A DNA stretch of 64,000 bases. Source: Hofstenia miamia (taxonomy: Eukaryota; Xenacoelomorpha; Acoela). Location of the stretch: contig SCFE01000030.1 of assembly GCA_004352715.1 (NCBI GenBank), positions 1,694,074 through 1,758,073 of the forward strand. The letters are read 5' to 3'. The notes below the pieces were generated by a model, which saw nothing but the letters and a program-made list of their open reading frames with translations, was not told the origin of the DNA and made no database searches. A program made the position numbers and the translations under genes. Below are positions 37,001 to 53,400 of this stretch, piece by piece; position 1 is the first letter of the stretch; each line of letters starts with the position of its first letter.

Positions 37001-40000
37001 TTTAAGGACCATCAAATACTTTTCAACAAACAGAAAATAGTTTTTAAATGTAATTGCAGTAAATAAAAATCTTCATACGTGCTGCATTTACGTATCGATA
37101 CTTAAGCTGCTGGAAATGCTAGAATAAAAATACTTATAACCACCGTAACAGTTTTTTTTAGTTAAATTTCTTATTAACGAAAGACACGAACGTAAAATTT
37201 AAAAATACATGTAAGTAATGAAAGAAATGAATATTGATTTTTCTTATTTCTACACTTCCATTGTTTTCTATGAAGCTAGTGCGTTTGTTGATCTAGTACA
37301 GTTCAAACTTTCGGAAACATTTTAAACCATTGGTTATCAGACAGGTCTAGTTTAGAAAAACTATCTGCAAAACATAAAATAAAGAACATCTATAGAGTAC
37401 AATTAAACGAAATCAGTAAATAAATATTAAAATATAATCTAATACGTAGACCGCAACAACAGTTTGATTACAACTAAAAGAAAGTACCAAAAGTGTTTTG
37501 CACTTTTTAAAGAAGAAAATTCTCACATATTTGAACTGTGTTTGAAATAATCAGCAAATATACAAGGTTGTACGTATTTTCAGACAAATAAGCCGAGACT
37601 ATTATTTTTGTCTGAAAATGAGGGTTTTACACATTATTGTCTAATAAGCCGAGGCAGAGAAATTGCGTTAACTGCCTTACTCAAAGCACTTTGTTTCAAT
37701 CATAATCATAAGAATTATTACTACGAGGGGTGTTTTGAAAGTACGCGGAAAGCTTAAATCGTGTCTCCTTGCTCAAGCACTTAAGCGAGCATTAAACGAA
37801 GTGTCTCATGCTATGCTCGTATTCATCTGCCAATCAGAATCGTATATTGGTTATTTCAAATATTGAAATAATCGCAAATATTAGCTGATTCAACGTTAAC
37901 GTTCAAATTTCAAACTGGTTTGTGATGGAAGAAGCAGTCAATTCTCAGCGAACAATTGTCTTTTTTCTGTGGAAAGAAGATGCCTCTGGAATTGAAATCA
38001 CACGCCGATTAACAAATGTCTTCGGGAAATCTGCTTTGAAAAAACAGCGGTTTACAAGTGGCTTAATCGATTTGAAAACGGGAGATCAAGTTTGGAGGAT
38101 CACCCTAGAGTTGGGAGGCCAGGAACAACCCTTACTCCCGAGAACATCAAGACTGTGGAAAATATGTTGGAAGACGATAGACGCATCACTATCCGTGAGT
38201 TGGCGAGTGTTTCAGGAATTGCAACTACTCAAGTTCATGAAATAATTCACTCTCATTTGCAAATGAGCAAGCTTACTTCTCGTTGGGTGCCTTGTCTCCT
38301 AACAACAGCCCAAAAAGAGATGAGAGTTGCAGCATGCCAAGAGCTCTTGTCTATGTGCAATGATTTGGGCGAATCCTTTTGGTCGAGGATTGTCACAGTT
38401 GATGAGACATGGTTACCTTTCTACATGCCTGAAACGAAAGAACAATCTAGATAGTGGTGTCGAAAAGGAGAGCGGCCACCGTTGAAAGCAAAAGTCGTCC
38501 CGTCTCAAAAAAGGTGATGATCACAGTGTTTTGGAATTGTGATGGCATTATCCTTATTGACTATTTAGACAAAGGTGTTAACATCAACGGTGAGTATTAC
38601 TCAAATCTTCTACGAAACGATCCGCTAGCTGCACTGAAAAACAAGCGTCGTGGAAAATTGAGCTTGAAACCCGTTTTACAAGACAATGCAAGACCACACA
38701 CCGCTACCCTTACCATGGACCATGGAGACCATCCGAAAGATGGGATGGACAGTGCTTCCTCATCCGTCATACTCGCCCAATCTAACACCGAGCGACTATT
38801 ACTTATTTTCTGCGATGAAGAAACCTTTCCGTGCCAAACATTTCTCTGATCTTGAGGAAGTGAAAACAGCAATAACGCAGTGGCTGAAGGATACTCCACG
38901 AGAATTTTTCTCGAATGGTCTCCGTAGGCTTCCTTCAAAATTGACAAAATGTATCTCTCTCAAGGGAGAATACATTGAAAAGTATGATGTCGATGACTTT
39001 TGATCAATAAACTTCATTGCTAAAACCAAGCAATACAATATATTTGTTTGCAAAATTGTTCGTTGTATAAAATTCTGAAGTTGATGAAAATAATTGTTAA
39101 ATTCAAAAATAGTACTTTATGCCAGTGTTTTTTCGCTAAGGATATTGTATGATCGCATCCATATTAATGAATGGAATTTTATTTCGTTTACTTGGCATAC
39201 ATAGAAATACAGCGATAATTACCTTGAATATAAAAAACATAATATAATGAACAGATATTTTGTGCTCTCAGCTGATGAAAATCACGAAAAAGTAGACCTA
39301 AGTTGCAAAAGTTAATATAAGAATTTTATAAAATAGTTTCCTCAATTTTTATTTCAATTGTTTACATGAATTATAAGATCAATAAACAACCAATAAATTC
39401 CTTAAATCCAGTGATTTGCATAAAAGAAAATACATTTTTTTCAAAAGATAATATACATGATTTAAGGTTACTGATTGACATCGGGTATACTATCGCATAC
39501 CTGACCCGACTGGATGTGAATTGGCACCCGGCATACCCGAAAAAAATTAATGTAACACTTGAATTGAAATAAGTTCAAAATTGATTTAGGCAAACTAAAC
39601 CCGATACATTAGGATGCAGGCGTTGGTGCCATCGGCCGTCTACACCAGATCACGATGAAAGAACGTATTTATCTCAGACAAAGCACTTTTTCCAATGGTT
39701 GAATTTTTAGGAAGTGATGTAGCTATAATTTGTCGAAGTCCAAAAGTCCAAAGCAATTGGCAAAATTACTTTTTTTTTAACTTACGCGACTCGATTGTCA
39801 AGCTCAAAAAACGAATATCAATTTCAAAGTCTACTCGAGAATAGCGCATACCCAACCAGACCCGTAAGAATGTCAATCACTAGTCTGTGCACTCAAGAGT
39901 AAAAATATAAACCAGCATTTCGTTGAAGCAACCTATTTGATGCATGCAAAATGCAACCTAACTCAATGCTGGTTCTTAGAAATTTTTAATAATTACTGCA

Positions 40001-41370
40001 TAACTTGAAAACATCAATCTAAACATATAGTATACTGTGCCATTTGAATATTTTTACTTTAGAAATCAAAGATTCAAAATTTGTGAAGCCGTTGTTTTAT
40101 AGAAGATGTTATTTTCACATAACAAATTGTATCAAACAGTAATTGAATAAATTAAGATATAGTCCAGCGGTGTAGGTTATTATGCATTTATTAAATTAGT
40201 TGTACTTTTTTGAGTACTTAGCCATTGCCGCGTTAACACGAAAATTGACGTGGGCAAAAAAATAATGTACTTCAGCAACTAACTAGCCTTACAAATGCAA
40301 TTGAACGATCATAATGGAATGATATTGATCATATTGCAAACGCACCATTTTTGTGAGACTGCATGCTGAGAAGAATTAGTTAATGCGATTAGCATTTATG
40401 AATCTTTTCATTTTTACTTAAATTTTGTTTTAGTGTAAATTCATCTAAATCTTACTCGACAGCAGTCACTGAAGGAGGCATATCCATTTAATGAACTACA
40501 ATACAGTGACAACCACGGCAAAAATGCATTCTATTTTTAACTTACTAAATATAGAATGCTATAAAATGCAAAAAAGCTTTGAATATTCAATCAATAAACA
40601 AAATAGGCGATTAAAGTATTTAATCCACATAGCTTTGTAATACAAAAAATGAAGAATCCTTAATAAATTTTTACAAAAAAAATTTAAAAAACCAGTATCA
40701 ATAAAATTATTATAAACCATGTCATAAATTTCCGCTCAACTTCCAAAATGCAAGCAAACTTCTACGCCCCTTACTTTAATAAACACATGGTGTGAAAATG
40801 CATACTATCTTGCAAAAATCATTGAATTATCACTCTGATAGTAAGTGGAGTTCCTATGAACAAACAAATAAGGTTACACTTTGTTAACGTTGCATGGAAA
40901 AACCTACACAACATGTGACTATTAGGTATATTAGGTAGTGATAAGCTTATTGCAAAAGCGCCTACGCTTATCAATTACTAAGAATGCACTTAATATTTCT
41001 TAAAACAGCTGAAAATGCTAGACGGGGTTCAAAATGCAACTTTTGTCATATTAATAATAAAAAGGAAGCTTGTATATTAACTGTTGTAAATTAAAATTAT
41101 GCAAAACCTTTTTCTCACAAGAATGTTTCCCGCAAATAAGATCTAAATTAATTAAAGTAAGCATTTCACACTTGAAGTTAATGAGACTAAATTTAACAAT
41201 TTTTGTATTTCCCACAAATTAGGTAAATTTACGTATCAGATATTTCTAAAAGATTTCGAGGAAATCCAACAAAAAATTAAAAGCATCATGAAGAAAAGGA
41301 CACACACACACATATATATATATATATCTATATCAATGTATACATACATTGTATACATTGTATACATTGT

Positions 41371-41422
<52 letters not shown>

Positions 41423-44400
41423 ACTATATACATGTAAAGATAACTAAGCAAAATAGATACTTTTTTCTAATTCTATGACTGAGTAAATGAAATGACATTA
41501 ATATTTTATGGTAAGTCATCCCAAAAAATTCATAATTGATTGATGATAGTTAGTTATTTTCGAATGAGTATGATCATATAAAAAACACTGTTAATAAAGT
41601 TTCTGAAGTAGTTGAAATGACGACCCTAAAGAGAAATTGATGACTAAAATTCAAAAAACATTGATGCAAAGCAATANNNNNNNNNNNNNNNNNNNNNATA
41701 GATACTTTTTTCTAATTCTATGACTGAGTAAATGAAATGACATTAATATTTTATGGTAAGTCATCCCAAAAAATTCATAATTGATTGATGATAGTTAGTT
41801 ATTTTCGAATGAGTATGATCATATAAAAAACACTGTTAATAAAGTTTCTGAAGTAGTTGAAATGACGACCCTAAAGAGAAATTGATGACTAAAATTCAAA
41901 AAACATTGATGCAAAGCAATATGAAGTGATCGCGAGACATCTTACCGATTAATAAATGAAAGGTTTTCGACCTTGTCTGTAATCCGATTCTTATAGAGAC
42001 TAATATACATTGGTGTGAATAACTACACTGTGAAATCTCAAGTTTTATTTTCAACCAAACGTCAGCAAAGATTTCAACTTCCACGTGAAAAAATTTCCCT
42101 TTGAAATGCTTTATATGCTGGAGTATCTCACTTTTGCGTCGAATTCGTAGATGACATCACGGCTGGGAAGCATGCAATCTAACAATATTTCTGTATCGAA
42201 TGTTCTAGTCTAGTACAATTAGTCAGCGAATGATCAGATGATTTTGAAATACTCAAAAAATCCATTTGCTACCGAAAAAAGGCAATGCGATATCCATAGT
42301 AGAAGAATACTATAGTCATAAAAGTACTATATCAATTAAAACCGATGGCGCTTTATGATAGCGTTACTAACGAATTAACAAATATATAAGAAAACATGTA
42401 ATCAGGCTACGGGGTCACTTTCATTTGAGCTGGTAAAGTTGTTATTATAGAGTTTATACCCATTTAATGAATTTTTGGGTTAATATGAAACCTTTTAATA
42501 ATATTTCGAATTATTCATAGTTGCTAATATTCTGAAATTTCTCTAGCTACATCATTCGAATATCGTATAGCTGTGCTTAAGAATGACTAATTCTTAAACC
42601 ATCAAGAAATGTGTTATACTAAATGTTTTTGTTTTGTCAAATTTGATTATAAGGTAGAAGTAAGAATGTTGAGTTTAAGTAGTCTAGGCCAGAGTAGAAT
42701 TACCTACACAAATTTTAATGTAAGAATTTTTGTTGAAAAATTCAGGGGGGTATTTAGATTCAATTTCAAATTTACTTAGTAGAGCTAGTAAATCAACCAA
42801 TTAATATATTGGAGTAAGTCGTATGACTCATGTTAACACATGGAAAAATCGTAGGACAGCATTAGGTGGTAACTGTTGATAGACATTTACAATATTGTTA
42901 ATACCCATGGCAATCTTTTTCATTAAATTGCAAGTATATATTTAAAAGCTTCAGCAGGGAAAACAGAAGAGTTGTTAAACTTGAGAACTTTGTTGCAGAG
43001 ATTATGTTATTTCCAGGATGGATTTAAGTATAAAGAATTCAGTCATATATATTAAATAGTGATTTAAACTATGACAGTTGTTTCCAACATATGATATGGC
43101 AATATCAAGAATTTGTGGCAACTAAATTACACGTGTTTTAACTAGAAGTGTCCAGCCCACTGCAACTCAATTTCTGTACAATAGCCATAGACTAAAACAT
43201 ATTTCTTTATAACACCTCATCGCAAAAAAGCTATAAACGATACATTTTCTGAACGCCTACAGTATGGATCTTAATTTAATATAATAACTATAATTATTAA
43301 TACGTCGTACCTATAAATTCGAAATTTAGAATTATTTATACCATATTGAAACAATATTAACCGCTTCGCTCATTGTTCTTTGAGTATATAAAGCCACTTC
43401 TAACAAATAATATATTTCCCATTTTTGAATTAATATATTCCATTCCAAAACCTGTTATTTGATATTTAACAAAACAAGGCCTTCGCCACATTATTTTATA
43501 ACTAACGGCCTTTATAACTAACTGCCGATCAGAGCTATTCATAAAGAATTAATATCGCTCATGCCGAGCGGCCCATCCACAACATATGCCCCCCCCCCCC
43601 CCNNNNNNNNNNNNNNNNNNNNNNNNNNNNNNNNNNNNNNNNNNNNNNNNNNNNNNNNNCCCCCCCCCTATTAGAGAAAAAAATATACTGATCATTTTTA
43701 GGATGCGTTGAAAAAGATAACATTAGAATGAAATTTTAGTCAAAATTTCCACTTCAGGGAAAATTGAAAATGAACATGCAAATATTTAGCATTGTTTCTG
43801 GACCTGCACCTCGCGGAATTTTGAGGAGGAAATTTATGTATATAAGTTACTATAATATCAATGGATGTAACCTTGTAATAGCATAATATATGAGTGAGAT
43901 TTCCCCTCCAATGCGATAAGTATTGAATGTAGGCGCTTTCATTTACTGAAAAATGTAGCATGAGTATTCCATCTGATTCGCAACTTCAACCAAACACAAA
44001 ATACGGAAAATATTTTAATGGAAACACAAAATTCAATTGTCCAGAATCACTAAGCAAATTAGCAAAAATTGAAGCACAGAGAAAAATCAAATCTACAAAA
44101 TGATTTTAATTGATTTTCATGAAATATTATTGCAATAACTCGAGTAATATTGTCATAACATTTAGTCACTAGTTACACTTGGGCTTGATATTTTCATTCG
44201 CACAACAATGGCTTGTTGATATTATAAAATTAATGGAATACATTTAAATAATATATTAATTGACATTTTCTTACGAATTTTGGAAAATAATAAAATTTTA
44301 CAATTAAATAGATTTAACAATAAATACTGCAATTTTCATACTAAACAAACAACTATAACACTGCAGTTTTCAAAATTTTGCAGAAATTAAAAGGCCATCT

Positions 44401-47400
44401 ATTATTTTTAGGACATTCGCATTACTAAAATTACAATTAGTACTCTGTAATTCTCAATCATGTTAGAAATAGGAAAGCTTGGTGGCCAGTTCGCCAAAAC
44501 CATATATGGCAAAGTGGATAGTCTTGGGGAGAACCGAGGCGCTAGTAATATGCAGCAGTAAGTGACTTGTCATCAAATCAGTACCTCCACGGACAATTAC
44601 TGCAACAAATACCATAACAAACGTTAACTGTTTCGAGGTGTTTATTGTGAATGGGAAATCAAAGGATATGACATTAATATTTATGTCACTTCCAAGAGCT
44701 TCTTGAAATGTGGCCGCATCTCAAAGAGGGCATCACACAATCACCCAAAATTCTTTATGAATGAACTTCTGCTAAACCTACCACAACTTCCGCATTCTAC
44801 ATTATCAATGCACTTCTGCTCGTTGCCGATAAAAAAAGCTTTAATTCGTCATTCTCTAATTGTTTTACCATTGACTGTCTAAATTTCACTAACTTCCTTA
44901 GCAATTTGTGAATATCTTTTTAATACAGGGCAGTTAATATTCCACGCCACACTACGCAGTGTCATCCGATCTTATTGCAGTTTCAGACATCACCAACGAG
45001 ACTAGATGCAATGCTTATAGACAGACATTACGTCCGTTTAAAATCAAGTGAATCTACGCGAACCAACTAAAATTGAGTAGAATATGCACTAAGATTAGCA
45101 TTGTTAACTTTTGAGTGGGAGTGCAACTCTTGAATCATTTAAATTCGGATATATTATTTAATGGAAAATTTCAAAACAACAAGAAAATTGTTAAAATGTG
45201 TAAAATTAAGAAATCTATTTTAAAAAAATAGTTGTTACATTGTTGAGATTTATCGGCATTTTCCAATTCTCTGACACCTCTCTGATCAGAGATAGTAAAA
45301 TTTCCTAATCAAAATCGTCATAGCATTTACTTTGTTTCCTTGCAACTGAATATTTATATCTATTACATGAGAATACCATTTTTAAATGAGATATAGGATA
45401 TAGTACGAATAACTAATTCATTGAAACATCATCAAATTTAAATGATGCAATTACATTATTTATTGTAATGGAACCAAGATGTCCATATTACCGTGGATTA
45501 CGCGATGAACATAGTCACGTAATCTCCGGCATTACCCATTTCCAAGGACTTCTCAATATAGTGTATACGTAATTACTTCAATTTTGAGTGATGCAAACCT
45601 ATACTAATAAAGTGCAATATAGTTGCATTTGCAGAAAATTAGTCAATTTGATGTAAGCAAATATTATAGGGTAATTTATGAAGTAGAAAAAGCTCGGTAA
45701 AGCTAGTGTTAATCGTGAAAACACCAAATACGTTGATTGCATACCAAATAAAGTAATTGTTTACATCAGGATAGGTGCCTAATTTAGCTTTTACGTCCTT
45801 AAAACTGAATAATTAATCAAAAACAAACAAAAATTATTTCATAGTCCTTTAAATTGCGATGTGGCAGGTACTCCATACACATCGTTTCTCATTCACATAT
45901 ATTTCAGAAAGTCCCCCTCACCAAATATTAATGAGATATCTTTAACAAAGTATTGTCATTATTCTTGGTTAGTTGGCCACCAAGAATCGTGCGAAAATAG
46001 AAATATTAAACTAAAATAAATTATGAAATATCCCTGGCCTGAACGAAATAAAATTAAATATAAAATGAGGAGTAATTACGCGATTACAAAAATATGTATA
46101 TTAAATAATGTATAGCTCATACTGAAGTCATATATGCAAAGACCACCTTAATATTATGAACTCGAGTGTTGATGATGATTATTATGAAAAACAAAACAGC
46201 AGAATTAACATGTTTAGACCCAAGAATCAGTTACCCAAGGAGGGCACAAAAACGCAATAAGATATATAATGTTGAATGCCAATGATGAATTTAGTATCTG
46301 CTGTTCTAGCCTAAAACAAAATTGCCTACGACAGATCACTATGATCGATCACGCATGCAATACACTGCTAATTTAAGTACTGCCTCCGCGAAAACACCAC
46401 CGTGTTACAAAGATAAGATGACATTGAATGTAGTTAGTAATATACTGTATTCTATAGAACTCTTCCTAGTAATTACTTTTAATGATCATGATTTTAGAGT
46501 GATTATTCTGTGATAAGTAAATGGACTGTTCGTCATGTCCTAATTTAACTAGCATGTTCTAATTTAGCCATCACTGATACCAGGCCGAGACATTTCATAA
46601 TCGAACACTATTATATAAACATAAAAAAGAATAAAGCTAAATGAATGATAGTGCGCCCAAAGCAACCCTTGCTTTCGCCACTGAACCAGGGACACAGTAA
46701 TTAAAAACATGAATAAAAATAAGATCTTGATTTTGCAAAAATTGATATTTACTATATAACTTGTTTAAAATTATTGAATGAAATTAGTTGATTCGCTATA
46801 AAGCAAAATCCTCGCGCTTTGCCAAAGATAAACAATTTTGTTCTACTTTAGATATTCCCATACATTTATGCGGGTAATCACTAACAAATACATTTGAAAA
46901 ATCATTGCTACTTGTTTTCTAATAAGTGATATTTCCTCTACTTTCAGTATAATCCGTAACTTTACGTAGAAAGAAATCAAGTAATTCAATCAAAACTTTA
47001 ATCATGCAAAGACATTTTTTGAAAATGTGAACTTTCCAGTTGAGAGAGCGAAAATGAGAAAATTAAATTCCGCACGAGTAATACAAATATTACGATTTGG
47101 GGAGTAAAAAATTATCCATCAATCAATTTATTTTATATCTCATGGGATATTGCTTTAGCAACTAGTTGCAATCTAAATTTTTGAAAATACAACTTTACAG
47201 AAAATGTTCTTCTGATGACTCAACAGTTTGAATAAATTCAGAGATTAAATGTTAGAAATGTCTCGATTGGAATTTAGAGAAGTGCAGTGTGTAGAGTGAA
47301 AGGTTTTAAAAGACTTTAAAGGTTTTATCTTAAACAAATTTCTAACATTTTACAAATTATTCAGGTAACAAAGTAGGATAATCAAGTAACAATAGCAACT

Positions 47401-50400
47401 TCTAAGGTAAATTTATTTTTACAAAAAATGCCAGGAATTTTCTGTATGTCACTATAACAAATCAAGAAATTTCGTAAAACGAAGAATTTCATTTCGGGCT
47501 TTATAAAATTACGAGAAAGAAAATAATTTGTGAAGTCGTTCGAATAAAAATGTGAAATTTCAATATAAAGAGCTTTTCAACATAATTTTGAAAATAGACA
47601 AAACTTACATTAAAATCCCCTAGACATCAATAAATAGTAATATGCTAAAGGAATGGAGAGAGAGAAAATTTTAAGCACTTAGCGCACATTTTATTGTTAT
47701 AAATCAAACTATTCATGGAGCGGGGAAATAAATCTTCCAAAAGTCCTAATCCAGCTTCGGGGAGCACAATTATTTGATTTCTTAGTGCAATAAACTGCTG
47801 ACAAAAGCGTAAATCATACGACGATCAATCGATTGCTCAAACAATAATCCCGACAAATAGATGATGTGAATAACAACAGACAAATGAAATACCTACATTC
47901 AAAATCGGAAGTAAATTAACTGAAATAATAGGTTTATGTATTAAGATGGACACCGCGAACGCGGATGATAAATGGCGAGTAAGAATTTACAGTACTGCTT
48001 CGAAATACAGTATTTTTTTCTAAGCATGGTGAAAAATACATAAGAATTAGAAACTGCCTACTTTGATATGTGTTAAAATTTTTTATAAATAGGAATTGTT
48101 GGGATATAAAGCTATTGGCTTCCCCAGAAATCATGGAATTTTATTGAATTAAATGAAATTTAATAGAACTTAAGTGGATAGTTTAATAACAAAAAGTTAA
48201 ATCTGTTTGGTATAAATCAAGCCACTTTCGTGCTAATCTTGTCAAATTTTTAAATATAACTTTAATGTAAAAAGACTGTTATCAATATCTCAAAAAATAT
48301 AATTTTGATGAAATACGTGTCCTGCTGGGAAAAACAATGAGAATTCACACGTCAAAGCTCGACTATCAAACTAAATTTAATAGAAAGTGTTACCGCACAA
48401 GCTAAAATTACTTTGTAAAGTTAGTGAATTAAAAAAGGAAGCTTTGCAGTACTGGTTCTTGACAATATCCACTTAAATTACTAGGTAAGATTATATTCAA
48501 ATCGCAAATTCAATGAATAATTAATCAGTGCGAGGAATGAAAATTAAATGTAGTCAGTATGAATTCTGTAAAATAGATATGAATCCCATACAATTTTTAC
48601 ATAAAAACCTACTTAGTAAACACACATTTAGATTCGTTTAGTCTAAAGTGAAGAAATGAAAAACAGTCAAATTTAGTCAAGTGCTCAGTTGGTTGAATAT
48701 ACATCCAATTCAATGTATGTCCTCCATGTTACATTTCGTAATACAATTCTAATTTGTATTGTTTAAATATCAACAAACTATTTTTCAGATGATATTGATG
48801 AAGAAGTATACTTAACGACCCTCTGCAAAAGCATGTCATTCTAAAAGTCAAATTAAGATCGAAAACACCGAAATATATTATTGGTTATTCAGGTTACAAG
48901 GAAAACGTTTATTTGAAAACGTCCAAAATTAGGATTTATTTTTCTCTTCGTCTGAGTTTAAACTTTTGCTATATTCAACAAAAAGACTAGTTTTTGTGAA
49001 ATTGTGTAGAAAGAAAAACGTGTGACACCAGGATGCTCAAAAATGAACATTGGGGAAAATTATTTGCAATTAAAAGACTTTACATTTTCATTATATTAAT
49101 TATATTAAAGATGCCTATATAACTTCTTAATTCTACCTTTATTGAAAAAAATAAGTAGAAATATTCATAAGTACACTTTTTTATCGCAGTCACAGGTAAA
49201 GCTCGTCACTGTCAGGTTATAATAAACACCAAACTATTCTTCGTATCAATGCTCATTGGCCAGTCGCAACAAGTGTGTTTACATGAATTGAATTGCACGC
49301 TTACTTAGAATTTTAAGCGCCATCTGCCAATTTGTCATTTTACAATGGCTAGGTATTGTGAATCAAGAAAACAAACGTTATAATGGTCACTATTTGATTA
49401 TTGCTATTTTTATTATTTACAGTGTTTCAATAATAATTCTCAAAAAATACGGTCATCTCAATTAGTGTTCACAAATATTTAAAGATATTGATATGAAAAA
49501 ACAGTCAACTTGATATATTTATGCAACATCATGTCTACTTTCAAAATGGCCTCTTTTTCCATTAATGGCCATAATAAATATTTCATTTTCGCAATTTCCA
49601 TTAAATGAAAATTGATTTTTGAGCAGCTGTTTGTCACATGTATATATTTTCTGGAAATTTAAATGGATTAAAAAATTTCTTAAAATTATATTTTACACAA
49701 TGACAACTAAAGCATTTTTCAATGAGTGAACAATTTAAAATGGAATTGAGCACAAATGCATTTGCGCAAATTAGGGAAATTATTGAAAATAAAATAAAAA
49801 TCGCTTCAATTGCTTTTATAAACCAATGTCAAAACACAGACAAATTTCTTAAATGCTAATTTTGTAGTTTTACTATTTGTTATGTATTACACCTTCTGCT
49901 ATTGGATTCTGCAAAATCAATGAAATCAAACTTTGTATTTTATCCAATAAATATGACTGATACAAAGGGACAAGCACCATTAAATTTTTTAAGAGAATAT
50001 TCATGAAATTAGTTTAAAATCCTGCAGTAATTATATTAATTAATTTCATTCTTTAATGATATACAAACCAATAAGAGGAGAGGCTAATTCATTATGATGT
50101 GATTTTAGCAAAATATAGATTTGTAAAGTAAGTTGAGGAGCAGATTCCATGAAGGACTCCAAGATCTTTAGCATGTTAATATCATTCCATGAAAGAAGAC
50201 ACTTCTCATGAACAATGATGCGGGAATTCATCGAACCAGTAAAGCGCTTTAATCCATAGTAAACACACATACCATGTCTAAAATTGTAAATTACATTATA
50301 TTTATGTAATATAGTTCATAGCATTTGACACAGGATCATTAGGCAATTTAATTGAGAAAATCTGAAATTGACATGTCTGAATAACGGGAAACTGTTTCGT

Positions 50401-53400
50401 TGACGTCGATTTCATTGAATAACAATGATTCTCATGCGGACTTGCTTTTAGATTAACGAAATTAGCACAAGATAAAATGATGTGTAATCTAAACTATTAA
50501 GCATTTTCATTCTTAATTAGAACACGACAAAGCCCTCAGCTTCAACCAATGAAAATAGGACACGAATGGAAAACCAGTTATGTTGAACATTTTATTGTTA
50601 ACTCGAATAAAAAATCGTCAACTCATAGCATGTAGTTTTAGTTTCTACCATTAATTATTTGCTATACTTCAACTAAGTCATTAAATATTTCTTACTAATA
50701 GCAATCGGCAATTGTGAAAAAAGCATATTCGCTATTCACTGCAATTCCAGTAAATAACTTTTGCGAGTGCATCGACTGAAATTGCAAGACAACCTTATGA
50801 CAAAGTTCCAATTATTTTTGCAAATGAGGATTCAATTATTAAAAGCTGATGTTTATACAACGCAGTCAGATTAGATAAGGAAAGAAAGAGTTGGCTGAAT
50901 AATGCAAAATAGAATAACAAAAACTACGAAAATCAGAATGCTAACATGAAATATTTTTAATCGAATGTTTGAATTAAGTATGCTATTCAAGATAAGATAA
51001 CACAAATCAAGGCTATCTCACGAAGACGACAGGATTATAATATTATTATGAACGATTGATAGCATGTACGCAATAACAGGGTCAGGGCGAGTCCAAGATG
51101 AATGGCAGTATTTGCCTAAAAAACTTCCAAGATTAACTTCACAATTAAATATTGTATGGCACATGTCTAGTTAAATTATAAATGTCAATGCAAAGGAAAA
51201 ATACTACTTAAATTGTCATCGCTGTTCAATAATTAAAACGGGCACTGTGCTAATTATTTTGCGTTCATTTTATTTGTTAAAATTGCCAAACATAGATTTT
51301 TGAAATTAAGTTTGTAATTTTCACCAATTTTTTTCTCCGAATTGATTCAAGACTTTTTTAGGAGTGATAAAATGATAGATCTTCTACCAGACTATATTTC
51401 TAGGTAGATTAAAGACATCGACATATTTAGAAAACTGATTATTGAAAGATGCTATAATTTAAAATAATATGCTCATGAAATTGATCAATTAAATAATACA
51501 ATTGTGAAATCTTGCTGGGGTACAACAGTATAAACAAACAGTCAATTTTCCAAAAAATGTAGAAATTAAATAAATGGAAAATGATTCAAAGATAATTTCC
51601 AGCAGTGCAATTTCATGGCAGAATGTTATTCTCATTAAATGCTAAAATCTCATCAAAAGATACATAGTCTTATTCTATTGCACTTATTAAATATTGACAA
51701 CGGAGACGCTTCCAAAGGCCACAGATGAATAATTTATGAAGAAATGCGTAGACATAGCATAAAGCCCGCAAAAACGTTATATTTTGAATATTTATATTAA
51801 ACAGCGGAAATTACATGAGTACTACAAAGATACACTAATGAGGAGGTCAGCCTGTCAAAATGAAAGCAGCTATATGTATAATCATTAGCACAGATACGTG
51901 TAGAAAACATCACATGTCATACACACACACTACACTCAAGATAAAATCTGACCCCAATTACTGAAAAACACCAATAAAAACTAGGAAATATGTTATGAAT
52001 ACCATACAAATATTATTAAACTTTACCTAACAACAGGTCCAAGCTGAACGAGATGAGTTAATACGATGAAAAACTCAAGAATTCGGAATTTTTTTGACGA
52101 ACGATTTTCTTTACTCCTAAATATGTGAAGGTATTTAAAGAAAATATGATTTCGAATATATCAAGAGCTAGACTATATATTAATATATATTTTTCTATGT
52201 ATTGTTGCGAATTGAATCTGAAAGTTTACTTGAGCTGGAACTGGAATACATTTGTATTTTTGAATTTACAGAACTGTACGAAAAACTAGAACTGTAAAAG
52301 AAATTTTTCGTACTGAAACTGAAGATGAAACAGAAATATGATATTTTCAGCTTTTTAGTTCCTTCAAATACATGAAAATTCAAACACGATTATTTTAGAG
52401 AAACAACATGAGTAAAAATATCAGCTTTTTAAGTAGCACACGATTTCTTCAATTTGTGATGGTTTCTATAATTTTTTAAATGCTCATATCTCACCAACCT
52501 TAGTCTTTGAACTGTCTAGGAAGTTTTAAATATTTTATGGTTTCCTTAAAAAACCTTAAAAGCTCATAAATCTCAAACGAATAAAGCTATCTAAAATATA
52601 CAAGTATCACTAGATAGAGAATGGTCTCGTTGTGGAATTTTCAATGGATTTCCAATTTTATAATGGATTTGAAGAAAATTGTTTGCAACTTTAAAAAATA
52701 GTTTGTACTTTATGAAGGTTAATTAATGTAACAAATATTTTAACTTCTAAGTGTATCTACGAATAAAATTTAAAGGTCAGAATGCTGCATACAAGTATAT
52801 TTGCTTTAAGCGAAAGCTCAAAAATGATTAAAAGAAATATCAATTAATTATGAATAAGAATAATTAAGCGTTTGCATTAGATTAAAAGCAGCTATTAATC
52901 ACCTCATGCAGGCCGATTTTAATCAATTACTGAAAATCCATTGCCGCAAGTAAACAGGTCAATTGCTGAGTCTGACAAACTTATACTAAAACAAAATAGC
53001 ACTGACAAGATATTTATAATATTTTGGTTTTAACACACCGCCTCATTTAAAATTCAAGGACAACATTTTGGGATCTGTGATAATTATTTAATACCGTGAA
53101 AATTTAGGTGGTTGTTGAAATGTTGAGATTAAGAAAATCATTCTTTAACAAACTTTGACAATCTTTCAAATTCCAAGTCGTCTGATTCCATTATATCCAC
53201 TAATGTTGTCTATTGTATGAAATAATTTAAATGAAAGAGCTGTTTACAGATACACATGATTTACAGCATCACAAAAAAGCTGTTGTAGTAATTAAGCCAT
53301 AATGATAAATTTATTAATTTTGCAATAAATAACACAGGTCTAGTATTTCAAATGAAAAATTTGTGGTGACTGAATTTTTGCTTATAGTCAATGCAAAAAC

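Noticed and set aside
41236-41451. 71-codon frame MLSYLYMYIVDIYIYIYI...
   Set aside because: It is a translation of the CA/TA microsatellite.
52195-52383. Serine-rich 62-codon frame
   Set aside because: It arises from degenerate short repeats; no start context or homology.
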